Shown here: positions 61,961-64,000 of the stretch, piece after piece
Layout: each line of letters starts with the position of its first letter
How positions within the stretch are numbered: position 1 is the stretch's first letter
Source: Thalassospira marina
GTDB lineage: Bacteria; Pseudomonadota; Alphaproteobacteria; Rhodospirillales; Thalassospiraceae
DNA length: 64,000 nucleotides
Assembly (NCBI RefSeq): GCF_002844375.1
Contig: NZ_CP024199.1
Span: forward strand, 818,001 to 882,000
Reading direction: 5' to 3'
The notes under the pieces: generated by a model
Told to the model about the DNA's origin: nothing
Database searches by the model: none
Seen by the model: only the letters and a program-made list of their open reading frames with translations
Translations under genes and position numbers: made by a program

Positions 61961-62024
61961 CGAGGACGACCTCGCCCGTTTTGGGATAAAGCGTTCGGGA
62001 CGACCCGGCAAAAGCAGGAGGTCG
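61961..62024 (+). ncRNA. Guanidine-II (mini-ykkC) riboswitch upstream of the PACE efflux gene
   Basis: Two small hairpins, each capped by an ACGA loop: P1 CGAGG-ACGA-CCTCG (61961-61974) and P2 CGGG-ACGA-CCCG (61996-62007), with a 21-nt linker, right before the Shine-Dalgarno AGGAGG (62016-62021). Two ACGR-loop hairpins beside a ribosome site define the guanidine-II class, which binds guanidinium and turns on translation. CGACCTC (61967-61973) of P1 is perfectly complementary to GAGGTCG (62018-62024), so without ligand the ribosome site can be hidden, and ligand-stabilised P1 frees it. A weak promoter may start near 61922. Seen: hairpins and complementarity. Known: class definition. Inferred: function here. 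Confidence 0.87.
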
Positions 62025-62029
62025 CCGCC

Positions 62030-62470
62030 ATGCGCACGACACTGGATCGTATCCGCCACGCTGTTTCATTTGAAATTATCGGTTTGCTGATTGTCATCCC
62101 CCTGGGCGGATGGGTGTTTGATTTTGGCATGAATGAGATTGGCGTGGTCGCCATTGTCAGTGCCACCATCGCCATGCTGTGGAACTATGTGTTCAACCTG
62201 GTGTTTGACCACATCACGCGCGCCCTTTGCGGCCATACCGGCAAATCGCTGGTTCTGCGCGTGTTTCATGCCATCGCCTTTGAGGCCGGTTTGCTAACGG
62301 TGCTGATGCCCTTTATTGCCTGGTATCTTGACGTCAGCCTGTGGCGGGCCTTTACGATGGATGTGTCGTTTTCGGCCTTCTATCTGGTTTTCGCCTTTGC
62401 CTTTAACTGGGCCTATGACGTGATCTTTCCCATACCCGCAAACCGCCCGAAAGATAGTTATGCGTCGTAA
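62030..62470 (+). CDS. PACE family efflux transporter
   Basis: 146 aa with four membrane helices made of two bacterial-transmembrane-pair repeats, as in AceI. The essential glutamate of AceI is matched by E15 ('HAVSFEIIGLL'), and 'MLWNYVFNLVFDHI', 'FHAIAFEAGLL' and 'AFNWAYDVIFP' are the other PACE motifs. Family members export chlorhexidine, acriflavine and short diamines with proton exchange. ATG follows AGGAGG at 8 nt. The riboswitch directly upstream indicates that guanidinium or a related cation is a signal and perhaps the substrate. Confidence 0.92.
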   Translation: MRTTLDRIRHAVSFEIIGLLIVIPLGGWVFDFGMNEIGVVAIVSATIAMLWNYVFNLVFDHITRALCGHTGKSLVLRVFHAIAFEAGLLTVLMPFIAWYLDVSLWRAFTMDVSFSAFYLVFAFAFNWAYDVIFPIPANRPKDSYAS

Positions 62471-62494
62471 AAGCAAAGGGCGTTAAGGCATAAA

Positions 62495-62526
62495 AAAACA
62501 CGTCAGGGCGGACCCTGACGTGTTTT
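62495..62526. terminator. Bidirectional terminator between the PACE gene and grxD
   Basis: Perfect 14-bp stem AAAACACGTCAGGG/CCCTGACGTGTTTT with loop CGGA, A-run before and T-run within; both genes converge on it. Confidence 0.93.
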
Positions 62527-62546
62527 CAATGTGATATGCCGGAAAA

Positions 62547-62882
62547 TCAGGCAGCAGCGGCAACACCCTTGTCGCGCATATGCTGGCCGAGTTCGCCCGA
62601 GGCAAACATTTCACGAACGATATCGCAGCCGCCAACAAATTCACCTTTGACGTAAAGCTGCGGAATGGTCGGCCAGTTCGAAAAATCCTTGATGCCCTGA
62701 CGGATGGCCGGGTCAACCAGAACATTGACGTCCTTGAAGGGAACACCAAGTTCGGCCAGAACCTGAACCACGGCAGCGGAAAAACCGCACTGCGGGAACA
62801 TGGACGTGCCTTTCATGAACAGGACAACGTCGTTTTCGTCGATATCCTTCTGGATGCGGTCAAAAACCGGATTTTCGGACAT
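62547..62882 (-). CDS. grxD: Monothiol glutaredoxin, Grx4 type
   Basis: 111 aa. CGFS active site in 'TSMFPQCGFSAAVVQVL', plus 'NWPTIPQLYVKGEFVGGCDI' with the cis-Pro and glutathione-binding loop. It carries and delivers [2Fe-2S] clusters rather than reducing disulfides. The usual alphaproteobacterial neighbour bolA is not present next to it. ATG has AAGGA upstream. Confidence 0.96.
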   Translation of the reverse strand: MSENPVFDRIQKDIDENDVVLFMKGTSMFPQCGFSAAVVQVLAELGVPFKDVNVLVDPAIRQGIKDFSNWPTIPQLYVKGEFVGGCDIVREMFASGELGQHMRDKGVAAAA

Positions 62883-62976
62883 AGCGGGTATCCTTGACTG
62901 TAAGAAGCGCGATAGGGCTTGCTACCGCTGATATGAATGAAGCTGGCCGAAGATATGGCGCTCTGCGGCGTTTATG

Positions 62977-63885
62977 TCAACTGTTGGCGCGCGATAACCG
63001 GGCGGTACGCAGGTTATCCCATGTAAAAAGCGCCAGTCCGCACCAGACAAAAATATAAGTGATCAGGTGGGCTTGCGTAAAGGGCTCGCCAAACAGCAGC
63101 ACCGCGACGAAAAGCTGCATGGTCGGATTCACATATTGCATCAGGCCCAGTGCGCCAAATTTCATGTTGCGCGCGGCAAAGGCAAACATCACCAGCGGGA
63201 AGGTCGTCATCGCGCCAAGGCCGATCAGAAGGGCATCATGGCCAGTGCCGGTATGGAGGAACGCCATCTCGCCTTTGCTGTCCAGCCAGCCCAGATAAAT
63301 CAGGGCAAGGGGCAGCAATGTCAGGCATTCCACAAACAGGCCGGCAATCGGGTCTGCCGGGATCAGTTTGCGCAACAGGCCATAAAACCCGAACAGAAAC
63401 GCCAGGCTAAGGGCGATCCAGGGCAGGGTGCCAAAAAATACCAGCAGGTTCAAAACCCCGGCAGTCACAATAACAACCGATATGATCTGGGTGCGGTTAA
63501 GCTGCTCGTTTAAAAAGATGCGGCCCAAGATCAGCATGATCAGCGGCATGATGTAATAGCCAAGGCTGGCTTCAAGCGCATGACCATGATTGACCGACCA
63601 GATATAGATCAGCCAGTTGCCGGCGATCAGCAGGCTTGTGATAAACAAAAGACCCATGGTCCGCGCAGAGCGCAAAAGGTCCATCAATGCCTTTTTGCGA
63701 CCCAGCGCAAAAATCAGGATCAGCGTCAAAAGAGCTGACCACAGCACCCGGTGGCTTAGGATTTCCATGGCATCGGCAAAGCCGACCGCGTGGAAATAGG
63801 CCCCGGCGATCCCCCAGGTGACGAAAGCACACAATCCGGCCAGTGGACCAGCCCCGATCAGGGCAGGTTTGTTTGAACGCGACAT
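62977..63885 (-). CDS. rarD: EamA family transporter RarD
   Basis: 302 aa, ten membrane helices in two EamA repeats. 'AFVTWGIAGAYFHAVGFADA' followed by 'EILSHRVLWSALLTLIL' is the RarD signature. Substrate uncertain; the family includes metabolite exporters and chloramphenicol-sensitivity proteins. Upstream to the window end (63886-64000) there is only 115 bp with no clear promoter or further gene. Confidence 0.92.
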   Translation of the reverse strand: MSRSNKPALIGAGPLAGLCAFVTWGIAGAYFHAVGFADAMEILSHRVLWSALLTLILIFALGRKKALMDLLRSARTMGLLFITSLLIAGNWLIYIWSVNHGHALEASLGYYIMPLIMLILGRIFLNEQLNRTQIISVVIVTAGVLNLLVFFGTLPWIALSLAFLFGFYGLLRKLIPADPIAGLFVECLTLLPLALIYLGWLDSKGEMAFLHTGTGHDALLIGLGAMTTFPLVMFAFAARNMKFGALGLMQYVNPTMQLFVAVLLFGEPFTQAHLITYIFVWCGLALFTWDNLRTARLSRANS

Positions 63886-64000
63886 ATCAGATGAACCAGG
63901 GTCAGTTATTGGGGCATAATCTGGCCCCGGAAACCGGATGCACCCCTGTTTGGGGCAGGGCGCATCGGGTGGGATTTCCGAAAAGGGTCGTGCGGGCGGT

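Noticed and set aside
63886..64000. Possible start of another gene at the right edge
   Set aside because: Only 115 bp, no open frame with a ribosome site and no recognisable motif.

Overview
The window looks like a chromosomal segment of a marine alphaproteobacterium of the Rhodospirillales, most likely Thalassospira or a close relative. This is an inference from gene content, protein style and an apparent mid-50s % GC; no rRNA or tRNA marker is present to prove it. Coding density is high, strands alternate in short operons, and many convergent gene ends are closed by clear intrinsic terminators. No rRNA, tRNA, IS element, prophage or CRISPR array was seen.

Layout. 1-3.0 kb: a dipeptide-type ABC importer (dppA-dppB-dppC, dppC cut by the window edge), with a hairpin between the binding protein and permease genes. 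3.4-5.5 kb: two tandem threonine aldolase paralogues. 5.7-11.6 kb: an operon for a TPR/outer-membrane barrel protein, a secreted FecR-domain protein and a CHASE2 adenylate/guanylate cyclase, with a perfect 16-bp palindrome upstream. 11.8-15.8 kb: tldD, a DUF3422 gene, heme A synthase. 16.1-17.4 kb: sulfate assimilation (short siroheme synthase plus cysH). 17.5-23.5 kb: amidohydrolase, DUF2256, Fe-S (6-4)-type photolyase, dGTPase, small membrane protein. 23.7-26.8 kb: glutathione reductase, then an Lrp-type regulator divergent from ACC deaminase. 27-34.3 kb: alpha-2-macroglobulin (with an LprI-like domain) and PBP1C. 34.4-36.3 kb: fluoroacetate-dehalogenase-like hydrolase and a LysR regulator. 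36.4-42.3 kb: TRAP transporter plus gluconokinase, divergent from an SGNH esterase and a LacI/GntR repressor, with two operators inside a large inverted repeat. 42.3-46.8 kb: YigZ, TauE, GFA protein, class II DAHP synthase, a helical protein with a FliM-like tail. 46.8-47.9 kb: an AT-rich toxin-antitoxin-like pair. 48.1-54.7 kb: nadE, gltX, cysS, a Tat-exported aldo/keto reductase and a membrane partner. 54.7-64 kb: LysE exporter, FrnE-type DsbA, citramalate synthase, TrmJ, fasciclin lipoprotein, rpsD, a PACE efflux gene, grxD and rarD.

The most notable finding is at 61961-62024: two short hairpins with ACGA loops just ahead of the Shine-Dalgarno sequence of the PACE efflux gene, matching the guanidine-II (mini-ykkC) riboswitch. 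The loop and 3' strand of the first hairpin are perfectly complementary over 7 nt to the Shine-Dalgarno region, which gives a direct on-switch model and suggests that this PACE protein exports guanidinium or a related cation. Other points of interest are the cyclase/FecR/barrel operon, the symmetric gluconate operator and the acquired toxin-antitoxin pair.
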